From contig JADFDM010000009.1 in NCBI GenBank assembly GCA_018262795.1, positions 1 through 64,000 on the forward strand: a stretch of 64,000 bases of DNA, read 5' to 3'. This document shows positions 9,911 through 20,085 of the stretch, one piece after another (position 1 is the stretch's first letter; each line of letters opens with the position of its first letter). The stretch is from Sphingobacteriales bacterium (GTDB lineage: Bacteria; Bacteroidota; Bacteroidia; Chitinophagales; LD1). Below the pieces are notes generated by a model that was not told the origin of the DNA, made no database searches, and saw only the letters and a list, made by a program, of their open reading frames with translations. The position numbers and the translations under genes are program-made.

Positions 9911-9942
9911 GCAAAAGTAGTCTTATTCCTTTAATTTCAAAA
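9911..9942 (-). promoter_or_regulatory. Promoter of the rpsL operon
   Basis: On the minus strand TTTTG (9942-9938) is followed after 18 nt by TACTTTTG (9919-9912) and a C, matching the Bacteroidota TTTG/TAnnTTTG consensus. The -7 element lies about 20 bp before the rpsL ATG at 9890, giving a short leader. Confidence 0.75.
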
Positions 9943-10011
9943 CTGCAAACAGAAAAGTTTTAGGAGAAATAAAGAGGCCTCTAACTTGGGGTAGCAACCT
10001 TGAATACTGAC

Positions 10012-10047
10012 TTTGCCTGCTCTCGCAAAAATGTGGCAATAAGTTTG
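10012..10047 (+). promoter_or_regulatory. Possible promoter of the 10078 lipoprotein gene
   Basis: TTTG (10012-10015) and TAAGTTTG (10040-10047) are separated by 24 nt. The -7 match is exact. The spacing is slightly longer than usual. Confidence 0.45.
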
Positions 10048-10077
10048 AAATTAATACCTTAGCGCGAAATTGATTAC

Positions 10078-10506
10078 ATGCGTTCCATTCTTATTTTTCT
10101 CGGTTTTTCTATGATTTTATTGAGTTCCTGTAAGAAGGAAACATCTACCGTTAGTGTAGAATGCACTAATCCGGCTATCTACCAAAAATTCGATACCGCT
10201 CGCGCTTTAATATTAGGTGCGATGGATGCCCGCCTTTCTAATTTCTCAAATATCGGCTATTGCGATACTTGCTTCAGCAAAGAATTAACCACTGCGAATG
10301 CGCAGGTTTATTCCATTAGTGAGTTGATCCATCAATCCTCCAGTTGCTACAACGTTTACCGCAGTTATCAAGGCTATTGCTACAAAATGATTACCGGGGC
10401 ACAAATTGTATCCGTGCAAACCGACTCTTCAGAGTTTGCCGCCTTGAGGCAGTCTTACGATGTGAAGTTTGGGCAGATTCTGAACTACGTGAAGTCGCTT
10501 CAATAG
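10078..10506 (+). CDS. Putative lipoprotein, unknown function
   Basis: This 142-residue protein has an N-terminal lipoprotein signal peptide ending LLSSC, followed by KKE. The mature part is rich in Cys (nine in all, including CDTC and SSCYNVY), which suggests disulfides in the periplasm or at the surface. Its 3' end is 2 bp from the end of the convergent OmpA-domain gene. No family is recognised. Confidence 0.7.
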   Translation: MRSILIFLGFSMILLSSCKKETSTVSVECTNPAIYQKFDTARALILGAMDARLSNFSNIGYCDTCFSKELTTANAQVYSISELIHQSSSCYNVYRSYQGYCYKMITGAQIVSVQTDSSEFAALRQSYDVKFGQILNYVKSLQ

Positions 10507-10508
10507 CT

Positions 10509-11486
10509 CTAACGTTCTACCAGTTCAACCCTACGGTTAGCACTTCGTCCCTTTTCGTTCTTGTTCGACATAATAGGAACAAGAGGTCCCACTCCTTGAG
10601 CACTTAATCGTTCGGCACCAATACTGTATTTACTAAGCAATTCTTTCACCACCGCCTCTGCTCTTTGTTTCGATAAATTGAGGTTGTATTCCAGCGTTCC
10701 TTTTAAGTCGGTATGCCCAACCACATATATATTTAGGGTTGGATTTTCTTTTAGCAAGCGGGCTATCTCGGTAAGGGCAGCAGCACTTTCGGGCTTAACA
10801 ATGGCTTTGTCAAAATCAAAATAAATAGCGTAAAGGGCTACTTTGCCTTTGCTGTCAATGTCCGATTTCATGTTAGCGGCACTTACCGTAATTAACTCAT
10901 CATCCATCTTGGTTTCTTCCACTATATCTACCAAAAAGTATTTTTCATCCGACTTGTACTGAGTTCCCCCAATTACCATATACAGGTTCTGTTTACCCTG
11001 CGTAAGCTTTGCTGCTATATAACAGGAACCACCGCTGGTAGAAGAGCCGTTTAAAAAGTAAATACCTTTATTGGTAGGGAAGGGATTGCTTTTGTAAAAC
11101 GTACCCAAGTGTGTCCTGCCTCCTACTTCCTTTGATACATTTGACTTGTCGTCAATGCCCTGTGCCAGAATGGTAAAGCCCCCCTTGTTGAGTGCAGTAA
11201 TATAGTTTCGGTACACTTCGGTAACAGTAGTGGTGCCGGTAACTTTGTAGTAAATGCGGGTTAATTTTCCTTCTGTTTCAACCCATTCGCCAATGGTTCG
11301 GTATCCCGTTTCGGGTCCGGAGGCTACTTTGTAGGGGGCATACTTTTGCTCTTCATAATATTGGATCACCGATCCGGGATAGCGCGTAATAACCGGATGG
11401 TCTTTACTGCCGGTTATGTCCTGTGCCGATGGCTTTACTATAGAAAGTAATACTACTGTTAGGCTTAGTATATATCTCCAAAACAT
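10509..11486 (-). CDS. OmpA-family C-terminal domain protein
   Basis: The 325-residue protein has a signal peptide (to ~residue 22), a ~180-residue N-terminal region without a recognised fold, and an OmpA-like domain from ~residue 215 (IYFDFDKAIVKPES...VVGHTDLKGTLEYNLNLSKQRAEAV...NRRVELVER). This domain binds peptidoglycan non-covalently in the periplasm. The ATG overlaps the stop of the upstream Kelch gene by one base (TAATG), so the two are translationally coupled. Confidence 0.88.
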   Translation of the reverse strand: MFWRYILSLTVVLLSIVKPSAQDITGSKDHPVITRYPGSVIQYYEEQKYAPYKVASGPETGYRTIGEWVETEGKLTRIYYKVTGTTTVTEVYRNYITALNKGGFTILAQGIDDKSNVSKEVGGRTHLGTFYKSNPFPTNKGIYFLNGSSTSGGSCYIAAKLTQGKQNLYMVIGGTQYKSDEKYFLVDIVEETKMDDELITVSAANMKSDIDSKGKVALYAIYFDFDKAIVKPESAAALTEIARLLKENPTLNIYVVGHTDLKGTLEYNLNLSKQRAEAVVKELLSKYSIGAERLSAQGVGPLVPIMSNKNEKGRSANRRVELVER

Positions 11487-12853
11487 TATTGCACAACTAT
11501 TTTTTGAACGATGTTGTTACCAGTTTGAGTATTTGTAACCACTGCTAGATATACTCCTGATTGATAACCGAAGGCACTAAAAATCCAATTGTTTGTAAAT
11601 ATTTCCTTGGTATATAGTACTTGCCCTGCTATGTTATAAAAAGCGAAGTTAGCGGAACCTTGATTTTTCAAATTTACTTCGAGCAACTTGGTGTTGCTCC
11701 TATATGAAACAGCCGCGAAATTGTTTTTTGCACTTATTATACCGGTCGTTCCATTTTCATCAAAAATATAGCACTTGGGACTTCCAACACCTATTAACTG
11801 AAGATGTTCAACACCTCCGGTTATCAAATACTTTCCATTACCCATTGGGGCTACTTCATGATATTGTGTCCCGGTAAAAAAATGTCCGTTTATGATGGCC
11901 CATTGCCCGATAAGCGGATCGTAAATCTCAAGTATCTCAGTATCTCCGTTAGGATTAAACGTATTGCCAACATTAAAGCTGGCAATTTTACCGTTGGTCA
12001 TTGGCATTAACGTGCATCCATAGCGGGCAAAATGAGTATTGCCGGTGACGGTTATTTCATTTGTAACCGGATTGTAAAGTTCACATGTATTAGTTGCCGT
12101 CCCGTTTGCAATAAGCACCTTCCCGTCTGGCAAAAGTGCCAGTCCAGGTTGTGGGTGATCTTCTGTGGCAGCAAAGGCGGTATCCACCGTTAGGCTTTGC
12201 GTAAATATTATAGGGTGGTGCAAAGCAGGCCCTGTTTCAGCGCCTACAGCCAATATTTTGGTGTTGCCCATACGTATTAGCCTTGGCGATTCGGGTATAA
12301 CAGCAAAATTTGGCATAAGGTGTTCCGTCCATAAACCCGCACCACTTGATGTACCTTCCTCAAAACTTGATTGGTAATTACTAACCAGTAATATGTTTCC
12401 GTTGTCTAACAAAACTGCATCGCCATTTTTTCGCGACCTGCTTAAGTTGCCCACCATAGTCCATGTATCAGTGGCAGGGTCATAACTCTCTACCGTGGTA
12501 AGATTAACTGCACTATCCGATTCTCCTCCAATGGCTAAAACCTTTCCTGCCTGAGTAACTACCGAAATAAATTTGGTACGCTTGAAATTCATATCGGCAG
12601 CCGGTGCCCAAGTTTCCGTAAGTGGATCAAATACTTCGCAAGTATTTAAAACTACTGCTTGGTACAATGGAGGAGATGCCTTTTGTCCACCAAAAACCAT
12701 CACCTTTCCATTGGGCAGTACTTCAATTTGGTGATAGATTCGTTGCCCAACCATGTCGGTGGTTGGCTTTACACTTTGCGCCATGCAAGCGGTGGCTATC
12801 AAAAGCAGTAAACCCAAATTTATACTTCTCAAACGATAAATTACCCGTTTCAT
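11486..12853 (-). CDS. Kelch-repeat protein with T9SS type A sorting domain
   Basis: The 455-residue protein has a signal peptide (LLLLIATACMAQ). It carries about five or six Kelch/beta-propeller blades with recurrent patterns such as GKVMVFGGQ, GKVLAIGG, VESYDPATDTW and GKYLITGG. A C-terminal sorting domain (NFAFYNIAGQVLYTKEIFTNNW...GVYLAVV...IVQKIVVQ) marks it for T9SS export. The lineage is similar to galactose-oxidase-like Kelch proteins but no catalytic residues were identified, so binding rather than catalysis is inferred. It is the middle gene of a lipoprotein-Kelch-OmpA set. Confidence 0.85.
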   Translation of the reverse strand: MKRVIYRLRSINLGLLLLIATACMAQSVKPTTDMVGQRIYHQIEVLPNGKVMVFGGQKASPPLYQAVVLNTCEVFDPLTETWAPAADMNFKRTKFISVVTQAGKVLAIGGESDSAVNLTTVESYDPATDTWTMVGNLSRSRKNGDAVLLDNGNILLVSNYQSSFEEGTSSGAGLWTEHLMPNFAVIPESPRLIRMGNTKILAVGAETGPALHHPIIFTQSLTVDTAFAATEDHPQPGLALLPDGKVLIANGTATNTCELYNPVTNEITVTGNTHFARYGCTLMPMTNGKIASFNVGNTFNPNGDTEILEIYDPLIGQWAIINGHFFTGTQYHEVAPMGNGKYLITGGVEHLQLIGVGSPKCYIFDENGTTGIISAKNNFAAVSYRSNTKLLEVNLKNQGSANFAFYNIAGQVLYTKEIFTNNWIFSAFGYQSGVYLAVVTNTQTGNNIVQKIVVQ

Positions 12854-12873
12854 AATTGCTGTTTTTTCAACCG

Positions 12874-13425
12874 TTATTGTGCCTTAATATTTATTCCGGT
12901 AAAGTCTCCGGTCACTGTAATTTGGTTGGGCGGATTACTGTTATCTACCATAGTAGTAGAGAAACTACCATCTACATACCAGTCGGCAGCCGGCCCTACA
13001 TTCTGATATAAAACTGCTTTGGTAATAGTTATTGAGCCGGAGGTGGAGGTATAGGCGGTAGTTTGTGAGGCGTTTGCAAAACTGCTGATAGCACCATTAA
13101 CGGTGTTCATAGTATAGGTGCCCACCTTTACCTGATTTCCTGAACTTGATAGGGATATTGCCCAACCGGTGGGCATTTGCTTTGCCAGCATGGTAAATAG
13201 TCCAACTGTAGAGTTACACGACCCGTTTACCGCATAGCTTCCAGCCGTTCCTTTTGGCAAAGTAAAACTGAATGTATAACTCTCCGCACCACTCACGGAG
13301 GCATTAAATATGGCATCAGGTATAGTGGGGTTATTGTTTGTGTTATTTTCTTTATCACAAGATGGCAAGAACATTATCATTAGTAGCGCTGCGGAAAATA
13401 GCATCAGAGTTTTTATTGGTTGCAT
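12874..13425 (-). CDS. Putative lipoprotein
   Basis: The 183-residue protein has a lipobox FLPSC at ~residue 23 followed by DKENNTNNN, a typical Asn-rich linker. The remainder is Ser/Thr/Gly-rich and looks all-beta (GSITITKAVLYQ, NQITVTGDFTGINIKAQ). It is first of three minus-strand genes, 20 bp before the Kelch gene. Function is unknown. Confidence 0.72.
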   Translation of the reverse strand: MQPIKTLMLFSAALLMIMFLPSCDKENNTNNNPTIPDAIFNASVSGAESYTFSFTLPKGTAGSYAVNGSCNSTVGLFTMLAKQMPTGWAISLSSSGNQVKVGTYTMNTVNGAISSFANASQTTAYTSTSGSITITKAVLYQNVGPAADWYVDGSFSTTMVDNSNPPNQITVTGDFTGINIKAQ

Positions 13426-13505
13426 AGTAATTCGGTTTTGGGTTAGTTAATTGTTTGTACAAAAGAGAGCAACCGATTACTGCTTATGAAGGAAATTATT
13501 TCCAG

Positions 13506-13540
13506 TTTGTGATAAAAAGGGGAGTAAAAAATTAACTTTG
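13506..13540 (+). promoter_or_regulatory. Promoter of the 13556 gene
   Basis: TTTG (13506-13509) and TAACTTTG (13533-13540) lie 23 nt apart, with an exact -7 match. The ATG at 13556 follows 15 bp later. A longer frame with a TTG start at 13538 would begin inside the -7 element, which argues for the ATG. Confidence 0.6.
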
Positions 13541-13555
13541 GTTAAGCAGTCGAGT

Positions 13556-15103
13556 ATGAAAAATAAAGCACAATATCTGGTTAACTTACTGAGTGTCGAA
13601 GAGGCAAAGGAGTTCAGCAAACATCTGCTAAAATTAAAGTGCAAAAGTTTGTTGCTGTTATTCAGAAAACTTGCAAAATCAGAGCAACCCGATGGAACTA
13701 TTGACAAGGGGCTTCTATTCAAAGCTATTTTTGGCATACCCCATACAAAGCAAAAAGATTATTTACTGCGAAACGAACTGCGATTATTGACAAATGAGTT
13801 AGTTCACTTTGCCGGACTCACCACATTACATCAAAAGATGAAAGCGGAACCCGACTTTCAATATTTGCATTACGTTATGTGGTTACTGAAGAAACCTTCC
13901 AATGAGTTAGGGCAAAAAGAAAGTGCTGAACTAATTAAAAATTATGCGGCAATTAACGACTACCGAAGTATATCAGATTTGTATAAGGCTCAAATTGACC
14001 CTTTTATATATCAGCGCGAAGCCACCGTTCAAAACTACGAGCAACTACTCAGCCTGATTCAGCAGTTTTATAAAGCTGAGATGAAAGACTATATGTGCCG
14101 GGTAATGGAGGTTAAAATGAAGGAGGCATTTGCAGACCGTACGCTCCATACATTGAACAATAGCTATCCGATTACAGATAAACCGATTCCCATTCCACAA
14201 CCAGCGGCTATCATTGAAGAGGATAACTATCTGCGCTTTATTGAAAACGTTTGTGCATCGTACCGACAAAATGGTAACGAGAAAATTTGCAGTCTTCAAA
14301 AGGCCTTAAAGTTGTGTGACACCATAAGCAGGAGGGGCTTTGAGCGCAACCACACACGAAGCAGTCTATCGGCCCTTATCGCGCTAGAATATTTTTTGGC
14401 AGGCCAGTATTCCAAGGCCATTCCCTTTCACAAAAAAGCACTTGAAACCACTGAAGGACTAAGCAATCAAAACATTATTACTTATGCCTTTAATTACCTG
14501 AGCACTATGATGCGAATTGAGGCGTACGACCAGGCTATTGAAATAATTCATCAGTACCGCCCAATATGGGAACACATGCCTCGCGTGAAAGATCGCTTCA
14601 TCTGTATGCAAGCGATGTACTATGTATTTTCAAATAATCCTACATCCGCTTTGCAATGCATTCCCCAAAAACGGAAACAAAGTGGGCTGGATCACTATTA
14701 TTATTATCGCTTTATTCATCTAATCGTTCAGTTCCAATTCAACAATTTACTAACTGCTATTTCTGAAGTCGAGAGCTTTATTCATACCATCAGGAATAAT
14801 GACGGCAATACTTCTTACATCAAACTGAGCATCCATTTCAAAAAATTAATAGAACTTACTACAGGGAAAAGTGCCTTAACTAAAAAACAATACTGCAAAA
14901 GGAATACAATACTGCTAAAGGAATTGGAAGAAAACAGAGGCGAGTTAGAGTTGGCAGATAATGCATTACTTTTCCGTTGGTTACACACCACTTTAAAAGC
15001 TGGAGTCCGGATAAGTAGTGTTCTATTTTCTTTTGCCCTTAATTTTGTGGAGATTAAACAGGTTCTGTGCAATCAGGAATGGGAATTGTCCGTTATATTA
15101 TAA
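13556..15103 (+). CDS. Unrecognised helical (TPR-like) cytosolic protein
   Basis: The protein has 515 residues, no signal peptide and no membrane segment. It is predicted to be mostly alpha-helical, with repeated pairs of amphipathic helices in the middle (LIALEYFLAGQYSKAIPFHKKALE is a good TPR-like unit, as is YDQAIEIIHQYRPIWEHMP). The N terminus (AQYLVNLLSVEEAKEFSKHLL) resembles a short helical domain seen in orphan Bacteroidota proteins. No catalytic motif was found. A scaffold or regulatory role is only a guess. A small lipoprotein gene follows after 16 bp. Confidence 0.75.
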   Translation: MKNKAQYLVNLLSVEEAKEFSKHLLKLKCKSLLLLFRKLAKSEQPDGTIDKGLLFKAIFGIPHTKQKDYLLRNELRLLTNELVHFAGLTTLHQKMKAEPDFQYLHYVMWLLKKPSNELGQKESAELIKNYAAINDYRSISDLYKAQIDPFIYQREATVQNYEQLLSLIQQFYKAEMKDYMCRVMEVKMKEAFADRTLHTLNNSYPITDKPIPIPQPAAIIEEDNYLRFIENVCASYRQNGNEKICSLQKALKLCDTISRRGFERNHTRSSLSALIALEYFLAGQYSKAIPFHKKALETTEGLSNQNIITYAFNYLSTMMRIEAYDQAIEIIHQYRPIWEHMPRVKDRFICMQAMYYVFSNNPTSALQCIPQKRKQSGLDHYYYYRFIHLIVQFQFNNLLTAISEVESFIHTIRNNDGNTSYIKLSIHFKKLIELTTGKSALTKKQYCKRNTILLKELEENRGELELADNALLFRWLHTTLKAGVRISSVLFSFALNFVEIKQVLCNQEWELSVIL

Positions 15104-15119
15104 CCAAAACTTGATAAGG

Positions 15120-15314
15120 ATGAGGAAACTAATCATGGCATTAATCGTGTTCGGCATTTTAGGAATCGCTTCTTGCTCAAAATGCACTACTTGTTCACCT
15201 GCTCAAGGAGCCGACATTTCGGTATGCGATAAAGATTATAGCTCCGAAAGTGAGTATCAGGAGGCCGTAGATAGTTACGAAAGTGCTGGTTACAGTTGCT
15301 TCAATAGCCTATAA
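15120..15314 (+). CDS. Small Cys-rich lipoprotein
   Basis: The ATG at 15120 gives 64 residues with a lipoprotein signal (VFGILGIASC) and a short mature part with C-SKCTTC, a VCDKDY and a C-terminal Cys. It ends two bases into the atpC terminator hairpin region. It is the second gene after the helical protein and probably co-transcribed. Function is unknown. Confidence 0.65.
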   Translation: MRKLIMALIVFGILGIASCSKCTTCSPAQGADISVCDKDYSSESEYQEAVDSYESAGYSCFNSL

Positions 15315-15342
15315 AAAAAGCAGACTCCAACTGGAGCCTGCT
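15313..15342 (-). terminator. Terminator after atpC
   Basis: The arms 15319-15328 and 15333-15342 form a 10-bp stem with one wobble position and a 4-nt loop. On the minus strand it runs into T7 (15313-15319). It also sits at the end of the convergent lipoprotein gene. Confidence 0.75.
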
Positions 15343-15363
15343 ACAAATATTTTGCTTTGCTGT

Positions 15364-15612
15364 TTACTGAGCCATTCCGCCTTCAGCGCAAATAATTACT
15401 TTATTGTTGAGGCACTCTACAAACCCTCCGCTGATATCAAACTTTTTTTCTCCCTCCTTTGAACCTACGCGAACAGTACCATTTCCTAATGCAGAAATGA
15501 TAGGAGCGTGTTTATCCAATATTTCAAAAAGTCCGTCCACACCGGGTAGCATCACCATGGTTGCCTCTCCGCTGAACAGCTTTTTTTCGGGTGTGAGAAT
15601 TTCAAGTATCAT
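15364..15612 (-). CDS. atpC: ATP synthase F1 epsilon subunit (short form)
   Basis: The 82-residue protein carries the N-terminal beta-sandwich of epsilon (EILTPEKKLFSGEATMVMLPGVDGLFEILDKHAPII...LGNGTVRV). The C-terminal helical hairpin that inhibits ATP hydrolysis in E. coli is absent, which is usual for this phylum. It follows atpD by 84 bp on the minus strand. Confidence 0.93.
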   Translation of the reverse strand: MILEILTPEKKLFSGEATMVMLPGVDGLFEILDKHAPIISALGNGTVRVGSKEGEKKFDISGGFVECLNNKVIICAEGGMAQ

Positions 15613-15696
15613 TTTATTCAGTTGTCAGTTGTTCGTTGCCGGGTGTCAGGTTCTAAAGGGTTTCTGCAAACCGCCAACAATCAAAATTTAACGGTA

Positions 15697-17559
<1,863 letters not shown>

Positions 17560-19044
17560 TTATCGCTTAACAGACAAAAGTGAGGTGGCCGATTTCATCA
17601 TATTTTTTAAATCGGGGGCAAGATTCAGCACTGTAATACAGAAAATATAAAAGACAGTGGCAACCATTGACCTTAAAATGATATTTACTACCGGGGAATG
17701 AATTTTGGGAATCAAGAAGACTAAACCAGCGGTAACAATAATTACGGCCACAGCCTGCATGGTCTTGAAAGAATAGGGCTGAAACCCAAAACTTCGATAC
17801 ACGATGATATACTTAGCAAAGAAATAAAGTATGGCGGAGAGTGCCGTGGCAGATGCGGCTCCATTTAACCCATAGAGGGGCACTAAAATCAGGTTCATCA
17901 TAAAGGAGAAAAACATGACTGCGATTAACAACATGCCCCCCTTCCAAAAATTATCAGAACTGAAAATGATCTGAGTAATGGCTCCTCCGGCAATATTGAA
18001 CATCGCCCCTACACTGATAATAAAAACCACACTTAGTCCACCGGCATACTTGGGGGGCAGCAACTGCAAGATGAACTCTATGTTGGTAATTATTCCGATA
18101 AAAATCAGTCCTGAAATAATGATCAGATATTGCACCGACAAGTAATAAATCTTCTTTATTTCGTCTAATTCGCCATGCGTCAGTGAGTGAGAAATTTTTG
18201 TGCCGGCTATTCTGTCAATAGCGTTCAAGGGGGCTTCAATTATATTGGGAATAAAAGCTGCCACCGTGTAAATTCCTACAAACTCCAGTTTGTAATATTT
18301 TGCGATCACTAAGGAGTCTATAAACTTAATTCCCAGAGAAGCAACGGAGACAAATGACATCCACAAACCAAATTTTGTCATAGCGGAGAAATTCCCATCC
18401 TTCAGAAGTGACCAGTTGATGTTGATACTTGGCTTATCTACAATAAATAGATACCCTAAAAGCGACACGGTCTGCGTTCCATACACCCCTACAAACAGAA
18501 ATATGAAGGTTGGGAGTGTAATTATTTTAGAGTAATAGACCGTAAATAACAAGATGGACAGTACCCTCACCAACACCTCATTAAACAAAACCGGAAAAGT
18601 TGTTTTAAAAAGAGAATTTGAGTAAAGAGTGAGCACCGCATTAAACCCGATGATGAAACTAAGTGGAAGAACGTACGCATAAAACTCCGTAAACAGTGGC
18701 GACTGTTCCTGATAGGTTTTTATAAAAAAGCCTTTAGTCATCCACAACAGGGAGAATATCACTAAGGCCCCTGAAACCATATAGAGGAGAATGATGCCGA
18801 AAAAGCCATTATGCCCATTCTCTGAATTGCGAAATACCGGGAAATATTTAACGGTGATAGTGCCAATACCTAAAGGAAGAAAAACCCCGACCAAAGAGGA
18901 TAGGCTAAATAATACCCGAGTCAATCCTATTTCTTCCGCAGTTAAAAAGTGCGGTTGTATATAGAGCAAACTAACAAACCCCAATAAAAGCCCGGCAAAG
19001 GTGACAATGGTGTTCTTTAAACCTTGTCGTTGAATTATTCCCAA
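17560..19044 (-). CDS. Oligosaccharide/lipid-linked glycan flippase (MatE/Wzx superfamily)
   Basis: The 494-residue integral membrane protein has about 12-14 hydrophobic helices along its whole length. The start MGIIQRQGLKNTIVTFAGLLLGFV and LTAEEIGLTRVL is typical of Bacteroidota polysaccharide flippases. The start codon is TTG at 19044. The N-terminal similarity supports it although ATG is usual. It moves lipid-linked sugars across the inner membrane. The divergent deacetylase gene lies directly upstream. Confidence 0.85.
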   Translation of the reverse strand: MGIIQRQGLKNTIVTFAGLLLGFVSLLYIQPHFLTAEEIGLTRVLFSLSSLVGVFLPLGIGTITVKYFPVFRNSENGHNGFFGIILLYMVSGALVIFSLLWMTKGFFIKTYQEQSPLFTEFYAYVLPLSFIIGFNAVLTLYSNSLFKTTFPVLFNEVLVRVLSILLFTVYYSKIITLPTFIFLFVGVYGTQTVSLLGYLFIVDKPSININWSLLKDGNFSAMTKFGLWMSFVSVASLGIKFIDSLVIAKYYKLEFVGIYTVAAFIPNIIEAPLNAIDRIAGTKISHSLTHGELDEIKKIYYLSVQYLIIISGLIFIGIITNIEFILQLLPPKYAGGLSVVFIISVGAMFNIAGGAITQIIFSSDNFWKGGMLLIAVMFFSFMMNLILVPLYGLNGAASATALSAILYFFAKYIIVYRSFGFQPYSFKTMQAVAVIIVTAGLVFLIPKIHSPVVNIILRSMVATVFYIFCITVLNLAPDLKNMMKSATSLLSVKR

Positions 19045-19045
19045 C

Positions 19046-19077
19046 TATTAGAAGTTTATATTAGAAGTTTATTTTTG
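19046..19077 (+). promoter_or_regulatory. 13-bp tandem duplication and -7 element between divergent genes
   Basis: TATTAGAAGTTTA occurs twice in tandem (19046-19058, 19059-19071). The second copy runs into TATTTTTG (19070-19077), an exact TAnnTTTG match for the + strand deacetylase. No TTG was seen at the -33 position. The duplication lies where both divergent promoters must be. Confidence 0.4.
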
Positions 19078-19089
19078 AAAAAAAACACA

Positions 19090-20085
19090 TTGCGTGCAGT
19101 AAAACAAATTGCAAGGGTATTCATTTATCCACTTATTACTTCAATGGGTATTGAAAGGCTTTTTTCAGTGGCCAGCAAAAATAACAAACTGATTCTCGTT
19201 TATCATGGCGTGGTAGAACAACCCAATGCTAAAGTCAGCGTTGGCCCCATCTCTTTAAAGCAGTTTACGCAGCACCTTGCCTATTTCAAGAGAAACTTCA
19301 ATTTAGTTTCTCTTGAAACGATATTTGATATGTATCGGAATGATTTCGTTCCCAACAAAAAAACAATAGCGCTGACCTTTGACGATGGTTATGAGAATAA
19401 TTACTCAAATGCTTACCCCCTATTAAAGCAAAGTGAGATACCGGCAACCATTTTTGTGGTTTCTGAAAACATCGAAATGGAAGACCGAATTACATGGTAT
19501 GACTTTTTGGATTTAGTGAAACCTGATTTGGAACTTACAAAAGTGAATTTTGAGATTATAAAAACTCCTCCTCAACGCACCATCTCCAATTTAAAGGACT
19601 TAGTGAAGTCTTTGGACATTGAGAGACGAACTGCGCTTTTTGCTGAAATCAAGAAACAACTACCCAATAAAAATTATCTGGCTCAATATCCTCGGGAACA
19701 TTGGAGATTAATGAATAAGAACGAATTAAGAGTATTGTCAGATTCTGGAATTATAGAGATTGGAGCGCATACGCAACATCATCCCAACTTAGGAAGCATT
19801 CCTTCTGAATGGGTATATAAAGAGGTTAGCGAGTGCAAGCGTATCCTTTCTGATTTATTGCAAAAGGAAATTAAGTCTATTGCCTTTCCCGATGGGAGCT
19901 ATACTGATGAAGTGAAAAATATTTGCTTATCTGTCGGGTACGAAAATCTCCTGGCAGTTGATTATAGATGTTCTTCTGACAAGAATGACAAAAATATCTT
20001 ACCTCGATACTGCTTGAGTTCCACCACCACTTATGAGTCAAATATAATTCAGGTAAACAGGCACTTCAGGTCATACGGATTCTAG
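19090..20085 (+). CDS. Polysaccharide deacetylase (NodB-like)
   Basis: The protein belongs to carbohydrate esterase family 4: LILVYHGVV is followed by the metal/catalytic motif TFDDGYENNY, then the second His motif EIGAHTQHHPNL and SIAFPDGSYTD. It hydrolyses N- or O-acetyl groups of a glycan. The start is uncertain. TTG 19090 gives 331 residues and lies just after a good -7 element. ATG 19144 gives 313 residues. The longest frame, from TTG 19024, overlaps the divergent flippase gene and is less likely. The 3' end overlaps the convergent acetyltransferase by 4 bp. Confidence 0.87.
   Translation: MRAVKQIARVFIYPLITSMGIERLFSVASKNNKLILVYHGVVEQPNAKVSVGPISLKQFTQHLAYFKRNFNLVSLETIFDMYRNDFVPNKKTIALTFDDGYENNYSNAYPLLKQSEIPATIFVVSENIEMEDRITWYDFLDLVKPDLELTKVNFEIIKTPPQRTISNLKDLVKSLDIERRTALFAEIKKQLPNKNYLAQYPREHWRLMNKNELRVLSDSGIIEIGAHTQHHPNLGSIPSEWVYKEVSECKRILSDLLQKEIKSIAFPDGSYTDEVKNICLSVGYENLLAVDYRCSSDKNDKNILPRYCLSSTTTYESNIIQVNRHFRSYGF

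Noticed and set aside
9483-9914. Longer rpsL with start at 9914
   Set aside because: The extra eight residues are not part of S12 and the frame begins inside the -7 element.
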